From an uncultured Clostridia bacterium (GTDB taxonomy: Bacteria > Bacillota > Clostridia > Oscillospirales > CAG-272), in assembly GCA_944381085.1 (NCBI GenBank), contig CALWJX010000022.1:1-42673 (forward strand): a stretch of DNA of 42,673 nucleotides, given 5' to 3'. Below, in pieces: positions 31,878 to 40,520 of the stretch (position 1 is the first letter of the stretch; each line of letters opens with the position of its first letter). The notes beneath the pieces are model-generated. The model did no database searches, was not told where the DNA came from, and saw only the letters and a list, made by a program, of their open reading frames with translations. A program made the translations under genes and the position numbers.

Positions 31878-34559
31878 ATGAAATTTTGCGGACTTGATGA
31901 AAAGGAAGTTGAAAAATCCCGGAAGGAGCATGGCGAAAATATATTTACGGTTAAGAAAAAGAAAAGCTTCTGGGGAAGATTTCTCGCAAATCTCGGAGAT
32001 CCCGTGATAAAGATTCTGATAGGCGCGCTGATAATAAATATACTGTTTATGTTCAGGGACGCCGATTGGTTTGAAACGGGAGGAATCGCGGTATCGGTTT
32101 TTTTGGCGACCTTGATTTCCACACTTTCGGAATACGGCTCCGAGGCGGCGTTTGAGCGGCTTTCGGAGGAATGCGGCAGACTTAAATGCAGAGTTATCAG
32201 ACAGGGTGAGATTGCAGAGACCGATATAGAGAAAATTGTGGTAGGGGATTATGTAGTGCTCGGCGCGGGAGAGCAAATACCGGCGGACGGGGAAATGGTC
32301 TCGGGAAAAATCACGGTTGACCAGTCGTCAATGACAGGCGAGAGCATTGAGGTTGAAAAAACACCGCGTACTGATAAAAACGCCGAAAATAATACACCGT
32401 CGTCGGGTTATTATTGTCACAGAGGGTGTACCGTTCTGTCCGGAAACGGAATTATGAGGGTGTGTGAAGTAGGAGACAAAACCTTTCTCGGGGGAATCTC
32501 AAGAGAAGTGCAGACCGAGACAAGGGAAAGCCCTCTTAAAATAAGGCTTCGCAAACTTGCCGGCCAGATAAGCCGTTTGGGATATATAGCCGCGGTTTTG
32601 GTAGCGCTTGTATATCTGTTCAACGTAATTGTGCTTGACAGCGCGTTTGATACGGAAATAATCAAATACAAGCTTACGAGCTTTGATTATATGTTTTCAC
32701 AGCTTTTTCACGCGCTTACTTTGGGACTTACCGTCATTGTGGTGGCGGTGCCGGAGGGATTGCCCATGATGATTGCGGTCGTACTGTCGTCGAATATCAA
32801 AAGAATGGTAAGGGACAATGTGCTTGTGCGCAAGCCGGTTGGCATAGAAGCCGCCGGAAGCATGAATATTTTATTCACCGATAAAACCGGAACACTTACG
32901 GAGGGAAAACTGAGTGTCGGTGAGATTTATTCGGGAAGCGGAGAGAAATTTGACGGAACGGACAGACTCTCCGCGCTCGGAGGCGAGATATACAGGCAGT
33001 TTGTAAACAGCGTGATTCTGAATACATCTTCTTCCGTGGGCAAAAACTCTGAAGGAGAGAAATGCGCTTTGGGCGGAAATTCAACCGACAAGGCATTGCT
33101 TAATGAGGCGATAAGAAAAGGAGCGGAAAGGGAATTTTTCAAATCCGCCGAGGTTATGGAAAATCTGCCTTTTGACAGTGAGCGAAAATATTCCGCGGCG
33201 CTTGCATATGTTTCGGGCAGCAGAACACTTTATATAAAGGGCGCGCCCGAAAAGCTTTTGCCTTATGTCAGACATTATGTTGACAAAGACGGACGTATAA
33301 AATCTTTTTCAGGATCCATGATCGAGAGAATATGCAGAGAAGTCACGACGACGGGAAAACGGCTTTTACTGATTGCGCAGGCGCAGGACAGCGCTTATAT
33401 GAACAGGATAAAAAAAGGAGAGCTGTGTACTCTGACATTTATAGCTCTTGTTGTTCTTGAGGACAAAATCAGGACAATGGCGTCTGATTCGGTTCTTAAG
33501 CTTAAAAAGGCGGGAATTTCGGTTGTGATGATAACCGGTGACAATAAAGACACGGCGGCGCATATTGCAAAACAGTGCCGGATACTTGACGAAAAGCAGG
33601 ACCTGGTCCTGACAAGCACGGAGCTTTCGCATATGTCGGACGCCGCGGTAAAGGAAATATTGCCGAGACTTGCGGTGGTCGCGAGAGCCTTGCCGAACGA
33701 TAAGAGCAGACTTGTAAGACTGTCTCAGGAACAGGACCTTGTCGTAGGTATGACAGGCGACGGAATAAACGACGCTCCGGCGCTTAAAAGGGCTGACATA
33801 GGCTTCAGCATGGGCAGCGGGACACAGGTCGCGAAGGACGCCGGAGATATAATAATACTTGACAATAACTTGGCGTCAATTGTAAAAGCGGTGCTGTACG
33901 GGAGAAATATTTTCAAAAGCATACGAAAATTCATCACTCTGCAATTGATGATGAATTTCTGCGCGGTGGGAGTGTCGATGATCTGTCCGTTCCTCGGGGT
34001 GGACGCGCCGGTGACGGTCGTTCAGATGCTTTGGATAAATATCATTATGGACACTTTGGGAGGTCTTGCCTTCGCGGGCGAGCCGGCGCTGCCCTCATGT
34101 ATGGACGAAAAACCGAAGCGCCGGGATGAGCCCATACTCAATAAATACATGATTCACGAGATAATATTTCAGGGGGGTTTTACTGTCGCGTTGTGTATCC
34201 TGTTTTTGAAGCTGCCTGAGATAAGCTCGCTGTTCCGTTGGGCGCCGGACAATATATATCTTTTAACGGCGTTTTTTGTGCTCTTTATTTTTTCTTCGGT
34301 CTTCAATTGCTTCAACGCTCGGACAGACAGACTGAAACTGTTTGCCGGGATAGGCGGCAATACCGCGTTTATATTGATTATGTTTGCGGTGCTTTTTGTG
34401 CAGGTACTTTTTGTATATCTCGGAGGGGCCGTACTGAGAACCGCCCCGCTTACATTAAAAGAACTCGGCGTCACTTCGCTTATCGCGCTTTCCGTTGTTC
34501 CCGCGGAGTTTATAAGAAAAATTGTATGGAGAATTTTCGGCGGCAAAGGTGGATATTGA
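31878..34559 (+). CDS. calcium-translocating P-type ATPase (P2, PMCA-like)
   Basis: An 893-residue pump that exports Ca2+ from the cytoplasm using ATP. In order: N-terminal cation ATPase domain (MKFCGLDEKEVEKS), TM1-2, actuator domain with TGES, TM4 with P292-EGL, phosphorylation site D335-KTGTLT, the nucleotide-binding domain with KGAPE, the TGDGINDAP hinge, and TM5-10 with NIIMDTLGGLAFAGEP supplying Ca2+ ligands. Family alignment favours ATG 31878. However, the strong AAGGAGGGG at 31833-31841 points to 31842-31850, where the only in-frame codons are ATT and ATA. The frame is open back to TTG 31824, which would swallow that site. True start is therefore unsettled. A terminator follows. Confidence 0.93.
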   Translation: MKFCGLDEKEVEKSRKEHGENIFTVKKKKSFWGRFLANLGDPVIKILIGALIINILFMFRDADWFETGGIAVSVFLATLISTLSEYGSEAAFERLSEECGRLKCRVIRQGEIAETDIEKIVVGDYVVLGAGEQIPADGEMVSGKITVDQSSMTGESIEVEKTPRTDKNAENNTPSSGYYCHRGCTVLSGNGIMRVCEVGDKTFLGGISREVQTETRESPLKIRLRKLAGQISRLGYIAAVLVALVYLFNVIVLDSAFDTEIIKYKLTSFDYMFSQLFHALTLGLTVIVVAVPEGLPMMIAVVLSSNIKRMVRDNVLVRKPVGIEAAGSMNILFTDKTGTLTEGKLSVGEIYSGSGEKFDGTDRLSALGGEIYRQFVNSVILNTSSSVGKNSEGEKCALGGNSTDKALLNEAIRKGAEREFFKSAEVMENLPFDSERKYSAALAYVSGSRTLYIKGAPEKLLPYVRHYVDKDGRIKSFSGSMIERICREVTTTGKRLLLIAQAQDSAYMNRIKKGELCTLTFIALVVLEDKIRTMASDSVLKLKKAGISVVMITGDNKDTAAHIAKQCRILDEKQDLVLTSTELSHMSDAAVKEILPRLAVVARALPNDKSRLVRLSQEQDLVVGMTGDGINDAPALKRADIGFSMGSGTQVAKDAGDIIILDNNLASIVKAVLYGRNIFKSIRKFITLQLMMNFCAVGVSMICPFLGVDAPVTVVQMLWINIIMDTLGGLAFAGEPALPSCMDEKPKRRDEPILNKYMIHEIIFQGGFTVALCILFLKLPEISSLFRWAPDNIYLLTAFFVLFIFSSVFNCFNARTDRLKLFAGIGGNTAFILIMFAVLFVQVLFVYLGGAVLRTAPLTLKELGVTSLIALSVVPAEFIRKIVWRIFGGKGGY

Positions 34560-34602
34560 GATATTTTTATCGGAGATTGTTGTAAATATAAAGTAAAGAT
34601 TA

Positions 34603-34640
34603 AACACGGGAATTTTCGCAAGAATATTTCCGTGTTTTTT
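34603..34640 (+). terminator. terminator of the Ca2+ ATPase gene
   Basis: AACACGG (34603-34609) pairs with CCGTGTT (34630-34636), extended by GAA/TTT pairs, with TTTTTT at the end. It is about 45 nt after the stop. Confidence 0.8.
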
Positions 34641-34692
34641 AATTGTTTTATTCTGTTATATAGAATCTTAATATTTTTTAACTATTTATAAC

Positions 34693-34721
34693 TTGACAAA
34701 AGGTGTTGATTTTGTTACAAT
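34693..34721 (+). promoter_or_regulatory. promoter of the HD hydrolase gene
   Basis: TTGACA (34693-34698), 17 bp, TACAAT (34716-34721) with TG at 34713-34714. The leader is about 105 nt. Confidence 0.8.
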
Positions 34722-34832
34722 AATATTGTAAATATATGATTTTGATTCGATTAAGACGCTTTGCAAAAGGTGCGAAATGTATGTGTGATTTAAGTTGCTT
34801 TTGAACGGCGTTCTTAAGACAGGAGAGTACCG

Positions 34833-35426
34833 ATGACAAATAGGGAAAGATTTCTTGAAATATACCGTTCGCAGATTACAAGAGAGGGCGCGGACAAGTT
34901 GCTGTCTTATCTATGCTCGGAAAACTGTGATTTTTTCACGGCTCCGGCGAGCACAAGATATCACGGCGCTTATGAGGGCGGTTTGCTCGAACATAGTCTC
35001 AATGTTTACGATTGCCTTTGCGATATAATGAAAAGACCAAGACTCAAGGATATGTATCAGATAGAGTACAGCAATGAAAGCATTGCCATCTCGGCGTTGC
35101 TTCACGATATCTGCAAGACGAATTTTTACAAAGTCAGCTACAGAAACGCGAAGAATCCGGAGGGTAAGTGGGAGAGCGTTCCGTATTATACCATTGAGGA
35201 CAGTCTGCCGTACGGTCACGGCGAAAAATCGGTTTACATAATATCGGGATATATGAAGCTTACGCGCGACGAGGCGTTTGCCATAAGATATCATATGGGT
35301 TTTTCGACAAATGATGACCCGGGTAATGTCGGAAAGGCGCTTGAGATGTTTCCGCTGGCATTTTTTTTGAACTGCGCGGATACCGAGGCGGCTTACTTTA
35401 TGGAAGGCTCGACCAAAAAGACATAA
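34833..35426 (+). CDS. HD-domain phosphohydrolase
   Basis: The 197-residue soluble protein has HD-superfamily metal ligands in order: H54 in LLEHSLNVYD, H91-D92 in ALLHDICK, a later H in YGHGEKSV and H in YHMGF. Such proteins hydrolyse phosphate esters of nucleotides or nucleic acids. It is shorter than YhaM-type 3'-5' exonucleases, lacking the OB-fold domain, so an isolated HD enzyme is likely. ACAGGAGAG precedes ATG 34833. deoD and cdd follow in the same direction at 69 and 164 nt, hinting at nucleotide metabolism; the substrate is not shown. Confidence 0.85.
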   Translation: MTNRERFLEIYRSQITREGADKLLSYLCSENCDFFTAPASTRYHGAYEGGLLEHSLNVYDCLCDIMKRPRLKDMYQIEYSNESIAISALLHDICKTNFYKVSYRNAKNPEGKWESVPYYTIEDSLPYGHGEKSVYIISGYMKLTRDEAFAIRYHMGFSTNDDPGNVGKALEMFPLAFFLNCADTEAAYFMEGSTKKT

Positions 35427-35495
35427 ATTCCGGGTAAGTACGATAAATTTAGATAATAATAGTATTGATAAGTTATTGAGAACGGAGGTAAAGCC

Positions 35496-36227
35496 ATGTC
35501 ATTGTATCCTACTCCCCATATAGACGCCTGCCCGGAGGACATTGCCAAAACGGTTCTTATGCCGGGAGACCCTTTGCGGTCGGAATTCATCGCGAAAAAT
35601 TATCTTGACTCTCCCGTGTTGTTCAACAACGTAAGGGGAGTGCAGGGATATACCGGTAAATACAGAGGCGTTCCGGTTTCTGTTATGGCAAGCGGAATGG
35701 GAATGCCGTCCATAGGCATATACAGTTACGAGTTATACAATTATTTCGGAGTCGAAAATATAATCAGAGTAGGCTCCGCCGGGGCCATGCAGGAAAATAT
35801 TCGTTTAAGGGATATTGTGATGGGCATGGGAGCCTGTACCGAATCGGGTTTTGTGAATCAGTATCATTTGCCCGGTGTTTTTTCTCCCATAGCGGATTTC
35901 GGACTGCTGTGCGCGGCTGTAAAACAGGCGGAAAAGCTTGGGGTCAATTACCATGTCGGAAATCTGCTGTCTTCCGACCATTTTTACTATGACGACCCCG
36001 AGGACAATGTTAAGTGGAGAAAAATGCGGGTTATGGCTGTTGAGATGGAGGCAGCCGCGCTTTATATGAACGCGGCGAGAGCCGGAAAATGTGCCCTTGC
36101 CATATGTACGGTGTCGGATCATCTCATAAACCGCGAGGCGCTGACGACAGGCGAGAGGCAGACCTCGTTTAATCAGATGATTGAGGTGGCGCTCAATACA
36201 GTGTATAGTTTATACGGCGGGTCTTGA
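35496..36227 (+). CDS. deoD: purine-nucleoside phosphorylase, DeoD type
   Basis: The 243-residue enzyme splits purine nucleosides with phosphate, giving base and (deoxy)ribose 1-phosphate. Hallmarks are VLMPGDPLRSEFIA near residue 20, SGMGMPSIGIYSYEL near 65, RVGSAGAM near 89, the VEMEAAALY segment (near 180) that holds the ribose, and the catalytic Asp in CTVSDH. The hexameric DeoD subfamily fits the length. AACGGAGG precedes ATG 35496. With cdd it forms a nucleoside salvage pair. Confidence 0.96.
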   Translation: MSLYPTPHIDACPEDIAKTVLMPGDPLRSEFIAKNYLDSPVLFNNVRGVQGYTGKYRGVPVSVMASGMGMPSIGIYSYELYNYFGVENIIRVGSAGAMQENIRLRDIVMGMGACTESGFVNQYHLPGVFSPIADFGLLCAAVKQAEKLGVNYHVGNLLSSDHFYYDDPEDNVKWRKMRVMAVEMEAAALYMNAARAGKCALAICTVSDHLINREALTTGERQTSFNQMIEVALNTVYSLYGGS

Positions 36228-36391
36228 TATTTAAATTCGCATAAAACGATAAACTGTCATAAAGTTTGTTGTCTTAATACCCAAATTAATTTGAATATCC
36301 GCCGTATTGTATTGCCGTGAGTCGCCGTCGCGGCCTCGTATATCCGATTGTCGGAAGTGAGCGGTGATTTTGATTTTTCCGAGGTGTTGTT

Positions 36392-36811
36392 ATGAGTGAA
36401 GAAATCAGACTGATGCTTGTGTCGGAAGCCGAAAAAATGCGTAAAGCGGCATACGCTCCGTATTCCGGTTTTTCGGTGGGAGCCGCGCTGTTGTGCAAAA
36501 ACGGGAATATTTATAAGGGAGTTAATATAGAAAATTCTTCATTCGGCGCCGGGATATGCGCGGAGCGAAGCGCTTTCTGCACGGCAATTTCCGCCGGAGA
36601 AAAGGATTTTGAGGCTATCGCCGTGGCAGGGGGAAAATCCTTCGGCAAGATAACCGATTACTGTCCGCCTTGCGGGATCTGCAGGCAGTTTATGACTGAG
36701 TTCTGCGGAGGCGACTTCAAAATAATTCTCTCGGACGGTAAAAATATAAGGGAATATGATTTGAGTTTTTTGGCGCCCTTTGGCTTTGATAAAAACAGAT
36801 TCGGCATATGA
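36392..36811 (+). CDS. cdd: cytidine deaminase
   Basis: This 139-residue homotetrameric-type enzyme converts cytidine and deoxycytidine to uridine and deoxyuridine. Zinc ligands C56, C91 and C94 and the proton-shuttle E58 lie in the CAE and CPPCGICRQ motifs. YAPYSGFSVGAA (21-32) and NIENSSF (45-51) bind the nucleoside. Ribosome binding site GAGGTG is 7 nt before ATG 36392. It is 164 nt after deoD. The stop is only 28 bp from the stop of the converging minus-strand gene and no good terminator lies between, so the transcripts may overlap. Confidence 0.97.
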   Translation: MSEEIRLMLVSEAEKMRKAAYAPYSGFSVGAALLCKNGNIYKGVNIENSSFGAGICAERSAFCTAISAGEKDFEAIAVAGGKSFGKITDYCPPCGICRQFMTEFCGGDFKIILSDGKNIREYDLSFLAPFGFDKNRFGI

Positions 36812-36839
36812 AGTTGTTCAAAAAGCTTTCCCCGACGCT

Positions 36840-37031
36840 TCAGTTTTGCTTTCTTACACTTTTATATTCGTCATAGAATCTGTAATAAGGACAGCTGTTA
36901 GTATTCTTGTTTAAAAAGTCCGCCATTTCGTCTTCGTCAAGCGCTACATTGCAGATATAGTCGCCGTAATCGTCGTCATAGCCGTAAAATTCGCAGCTTT
37001 CGCAGGTACAGGTGTTTTTGTTGTTTGACAT
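36840..37031 (-). CDS. small Cys- and acid-rich protein (DUF6472-like)
   Basis: A 63-residue protein with four Cys in the N-terminal half (CTCESC and later YICN) and one near the end (SCPYY). It also has many Asp and Tyr, and ends DEYKSVRKQN. The pattern CxCExC...DEDEMADF...CPYYxxxDEY is one I associate with a small conserved clostridial family, DUF6472, possibly metal-binding. CGGAG lies 8 nt before ATG 37031. It has a strong promoter of its own. A longer reading frame extends to 37238 but contains no better ribosome binding site and would include the promoter. Confidence 0.8.
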   Translation of the reverse strand: MSNNKNTCTCESCEFYGYDDDYGDYICNVALDEDEMADFLNKNTNSCPYYRFYDEYKSVRKQN

Positions 37032-37059
37032 AAGTTTTCTCCGTTTGTGATTTGCTCTA

Positions 37060-37088
37060 ATTATATCATTTTTATGCTGTCCGGTCAA
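37060..37088 (-). promoter_or_regulatory. promoter of the small Cys-rich protein
   Basis: On the minus strand TTGACC (37088-37083), 17 bp, TATAAT (37065-37060), with TG one base before the -10. Confidence 0.82.
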
Positions 37089-37164
37089 GTATATTCGGTA
37101 GACTCCCGGAAAAATCCTGCGGACAGATATTGAAATATTGCAAATGAAAGGCAAGGTATTGAAA

Positions 37165-37689
37165 TTGAGTGTGGTCGGAAAATCGGGACTAAATATTAAA
37201 AGACTGATATTGTGCGTAATTATTTTATCGGGCGTCATGGCTATACAGCTTTATTTGTATTGTAATTTTTTTCAGGATATTTATGCGAAGCTTGAGGAAT
37301 CCGAAAATTCCATGACTAATTTTCAATGGCTGCTTGAGCATATTGTATATCTGATTCCGGTTGCGTCTGTCGCTCTTTTTCAGATGATTGCCTATTCGGG
37401 CGACGATATGGGCGGCGCGTATTCCGCAAAACACAGGGAACAGGCTGTCGAGGCGGTGTTTGTAATGTTGTTTACCTTTTTGATAATGCTGCCGTTTGTA
37501 ATTATAAAAAGCAAAACGGGAGAGACTCCCGACACGGAGGAAATACAAAAGACTCAGAGCCTGATTGATATAACGACGATGTGGTTTGCGTATCAGTTTA
37601 TACCGTTTCTGATATTGATAATGTATCACAGCGTCAAAGGACATTCCGTGACGGGGTCCGGAGAACAGACAGATGCGAAATCGGTTTGA
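37165..37689 (+). CDS. four-span membrane protein, function unknown
   Basis: About 174 residues with four hydrophobic segments (roughly 13-37, 57-78, 98-120 and 140-158) and short charged loops; no catalytic motif is recognised. The start is uncertain. AAGG (37153-37156) is 8 nt before TTG 37165, while ATG 37144 and TTG 37138 have no ribosome binding site. The LRR lipoprotein gene follows after 26 nt, so the two are probably co-transcribed and may act together at the membrane. Confidence 0.7.
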   Translation: MSVVGKSGLNIKRLILCVIILSGVMAIQLYLYCNFFQDIYAKLEESENSMTNFQWLLEHIVYLIPVASVALFQMIAYSGDDMGGAYSAKHREQAVEAVFVMLFTFLIMLPFVIIKSKTGETPDTEEIQKTQSLIDITTMWFAYQFIPFLILIMYHSVKGHSVTGSGEQTDAKSV

Positions 37690-37715
37690 TAAACGTAACT
37701 GAGGGGATATGAAAT

Positions 37716-39155
37716 ATGAAAATACCTTTGAGACTTGTTTCTTTTTTTACTTCATCGCTTATATTAATGCTTCTTGTATGCGGCTGTGTGGCCGCTCCTG
37801 ATAAAAACGGCGGGGATGAAAATCTGAGTGAGGAGGAAGAAACTTTTGTCCCCGCTCCCGATGAGGAGCTTGACCCGGAAATACAGGCCGAATACGATAA
37901 ATATAAAGAGAACGCGGGGCTGGCTTTCGGGACATACTCACCCGCGAACGCATCGGATTTTGAATACGGCGGCGAGGACGGAAATATAACGATTTTAAAA
38001 TATAAGGGCAGCGAGCGGGTTGTTGTGATTCCGGAGGAGATTGACGGGAAGACCGTGACTCGGATTGAAGAGGAGGCTTTTTCGGACAGCACCGTGCGCG
38101 CGGTTTATGTGCCGGACAGCGTGGTTTTTATCGGCAGAGGAGCTTTTGAAAACTGCGACAGTCTTACCACCCTCAGACTGCCGATAATGGGGGACGGCGC
38201 GGAAAATACAAATTGCGGATATATATTCGGGGCTTTGACGTCGGACAGCAATACAGTGGCGGTGCCGGCGTCTCTTGAAATGATAATTTTCGGAGAGAAT
38301 GTTACCGAAGTCGAAGACAACGCGATGTCGGGATTTAAGAGCCTTAAGGCGGTTGTTTTTACCGATAAGCTTGTGAAAATCGGTCAGTTTTCCTTTTATG
38401 AAAATGAAGAGCTTTTATATGTTGACCTCGGTTCGTCCGTCAATGAGGTAGGGGAATACGCGTTCGCGGATTGCGGATCTGTCGTCAGAATAGAACTTAG
38501 TGAATCATGCGAAAAAATCGGTCTCGGCGCTTTTCTGAATTGTGAGTCGCTGAAATATCTGACTTTGCCTTTTGTGGGGGGCAGCAATAACGAGAACACA
38601 TTTTTCGGATATATTTTCGGCGCTGAGAATTATGAGTGGAATGATAATTTTGTCCCCGGATCCTTGAGCGATCTTACGTTGCTTGACACCTGTACCGAAA
38701 TTTCGGATATGGCGTTTGCGGATTGCACGGGACTTGTGAAGGTGACTTTGCCGGAAAATCTGACTGAAATAGGAATCAGGGCATTTTACAACTGTTACTC
38801 TATACGAGGTATAAATATTCCGGATTCTGTGGAAAAAATCGGCAATGACGCGTTTTTTCAATGCAGAACTCTTGAGTCTGTCGAATTCGGAGAGGGCTCG
38901 GTTCTGAGCGGGATTGGCAAGCAGGCGTTTTACGGGTGTGAGTCGTTAAAAAGTATTCTGCTTCCGGACGGCATTACGGTTATCAACGCCTCTTCCTTTT
39001 TCGGCTGCAAATCCCTTGAAAGCGTCGGATTCAGTAATGTTCAGAGTATCGGCGAGGACGCGTTTGGAGGATGCGTATCCCTCAAGGAGGCGGAAGCTAT
39101 AGACGAAGAAAAAATTGAAGAGGGTAATTATTATTACACCTCGGTTATGAAATAA
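37716..39155 (+). CDS. large BspA-like leucine-rich-repeat lipoprotein
   Basis: The 479-residue protein begins with a lipoprotein signal (hydrophobic span, then LLVCGC with the second Cys as likely acylation site, near residue 24). An acidic linker (about 28-70) leads to a domain of about 11-13 LRR_5/BspA repeats with IPDSVxxIGxxAFxxC patterns, some interrupted by 20-25-residue insertions containing GYIFGA. It is presumably displayed on the outer face of the membrane and binds proteins or glycans. It shares domain type, not close sequence, with the 15730 protein. A 4-TM gene precedes it by 26 nt and metY follows by 22 nt, so it may be in the same transcript as metY-metA. Confidence 0.88.
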   Translation: MKIPLRLVSFFTSSLILMLLVCGCVAAPDKNGGDENLSEEEETFVPAPDEELDPEIQAEYDKYKENAGLAFGTYSPANASDFEYGGEDGNITILKYKGSERVVVIPEEIDGKTVTRIEEEAFSDSTVRAVYVPDSVVFIGRGAFENCDSLTTLRLPIMGDGAENTNCGYIFGALTSDSNTVAVPASLEMIIFGENVTEVEDNAMSGFKSLKAVVFTDKLVKIGQFSFYENEELLYVDLGSSVNEVGEYAFADCGSVVRIELSESCEKIGLGAFLNCESLKYLTLPFVGGSNNENTFFGYIFGAENYEWNDNFVPGSLSDLTLLDTCTEISDMAFADCTGLVKVTLPENLTEIGIRAFYNCYSIRGINIPDSVEKIGNDAFFQCRTLESVEFGEGSVLSGIGKQAFYGCESLKSILLPDGITVINASSFFGCKSLESVGFSNVQSIGEDAFGGCVSLKEAEAIDEEKIEEGNYYYTSVMK

Positions 39156-39177
39156 TTTAAATCAAGAGGTGACGGAT

Positions 39178-40455
39178 ATGTCGAATTATAAAATTGATAC
39201 CAAATGTATACAGTCGGGATATGTTCCCGAAAACGGGCAGCCCAGAGTGTTGCCGATTTATCAGAGCACAACTTACAGATATACGGACGCGGACAACCTT
39301 GGGGATCTGTTTGACCTGAAGGTAGAAGGCCATATGTATTCGAGAATTTCGAATCCCACGCTCGCGTGTGTGGAGGAAAAGATAGCTGACCTTGAGGGAG
39401 GCACCGGAGCTATGCTGGTTTCTTCGGGGCAGTCGGCTAATCTCTGCGCTGTGCTCAATATTGCGTCGGCGGGTCAGAACATTGTGGCGCTGTCGGAAAT
39501 TTACGGCGGGACCGTCAATCTTTTCGCGGTAAGCTTGAAGAAGATGGGAATAGAGACAAGATTTGCCACCGGGAGTATGAGCGATGAGGAAATCGACGCG
39601 TTGTTTGATGAAAATACAAGGCTTTTATTCGGAGAAACAATTGCCAATCCCGCGCTCAGGGTGCTTGATATAGAAAGATTCGCGAAAATCGCTCACAGGC
39701 ATAATGTTCCGCTTGTGGTTGACAATACTTTTCCCACGCCGGTGCTGTGCCGTCCCTTTGAGTTCGGAGCGGACATAGTAACGCACTCCACAACGAAATA
39801 TATGGACGGTCATGCCACGGTACTCGGCGGGGTCATTGTGGACGGCGGTCGGTTTGACTGGACGGCGGGAAGTAAATATCCTGAGCTTACCACCCCGGAC
39901 GAATCTTATCACGGCGTGGTGTATACGGAGCAGTTCGGAAATAAAGTAGCGTATATTACAAAGGCGAGAGTCCAGCTTCTGCGCGATTTCGGTTGTACAA
40001 TGTCTCCTATGGCGGCGTTTATTTTGAATCTCGGTCTTGAAACGCTTTCATTGAGAATGGAAAAGCACTGCAAAAACGCGCTTAAAGTCGCAGAGTACCT
40101 TAAGACCAATCCCCATGTTTCATGGATTAGTTACCCGGGACTTGAAGACGACAGTCAGTACCTGCTTGCCAAGAAATATCTGCCTGACGGATGCTGCGGA
40201 GTAATTTCCTTCGGAGTTAAGGGCGGAAGAGAAAAAGCGGTTAAATTCATGAACGGTTTGAAGCTTGCGCAGATAGTGGTTCATGTCGCGGACGCCCGTA
40301 CTTCGGTTTTGCATCCCGCGAGTACGACTCACCGCCAGCTTACCGACGAGCAGCTTGTGGCAAGCGGAGTGCTTCCCGAACAGGTCAGACTTTCGGTGGG
40401 CATAGAAAATCCCGACGATATCATATCCGACATAGCTCAGGCTCTTGAGCTTTAA
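39178..40455 (+). CDS. metY: O-acetylhomoserine sulfhydrylase
   Basis: This 425-residue PLP enzyme uses sulfide and O-acetylhomoserine to make homocysteine. It belongs to the Cys/Met metabolism family; the PLP lysine is K207 in HSTTKYMDGH. The block YSRISNPT, SSGQSA and the length (about 425, with the extra insert seen in MetY and absent from MetB/MetC) favour MetY. AGAGGTG serves ATG 39178; the in-frame GTG at 39169 overlaps this site. metA with acetyl-CoA specificity follows after 65 nt, completing direct sulfhydrylation. No SAM riboswitch is visible upstream. Confidence 0.94.
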   Translation: MSNYKIDTKCIQSGYVPENGQPRVLPIYQSTTYRYTDADNLGDLFDLKVEGHMYSRISNPTLACVEEKIADLEGGTGAMLVSSGQSANLCAVLNIASAGQNIVALSEIYGGTVNLFAVSLKKMGIETRFATGSMSDEEIDALFDENTRLLFGETIANPALRVLDIERFAKIAHRHNVPLVVDNTFPTPVLCRPFEFGADIVTHSTTKYMDGHATVLGGVIVDGGRFDWTAGSKYPELTTPDESYHGVVYTEQFGNKVAYITKARVQLLRDFGCTMSPMAAFILNLGLETLSLRMEKHCKNALKVAEYLKTNPHVSWISYPGLEDDSQYLLAKKYLPDGCCGVISFGVKGGREKAVKFMNGLKLAQIVVHVADARTSVLHPASTTHRQLTDEQLVASGVLPEQVRLSVGIENPDDIISDIAQALEL

Positions 40456-40462
40456 GAAGATT

Positions 40463-40483
40463 CTGACGATATTTTGTCGTCAG
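40463..40483 (+). other. hairpin between metY and metA
   Basis: CTGACGA (40463-40469) pairs with TCGTCAG (40477-40483) across a 7-nt loop, without a T-run. It may stabilise or separate the two messages. Confidence 0.5.
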
Positions 40484-40520
40484 GACAATGTTTAACAATA
40501 TTATTTATCGGAGTAGAATA

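Noticed and set aside
37146..37158. Shared TGAAAGGCAAGGTA before the 4-TM gene and again near 41504-41517 before the carboxypeptidase gene
   Set aside because: The match is only 14 purine-rich bases around ribosome binding sites, which can arise by chance.
39100..39178. SAM riboswitch upstream of metY-metA
   Set aside because: Only 22 nt separate the LRR gene from metY, so there is no room for a SAM riboswitch and none of its motifs is seen.
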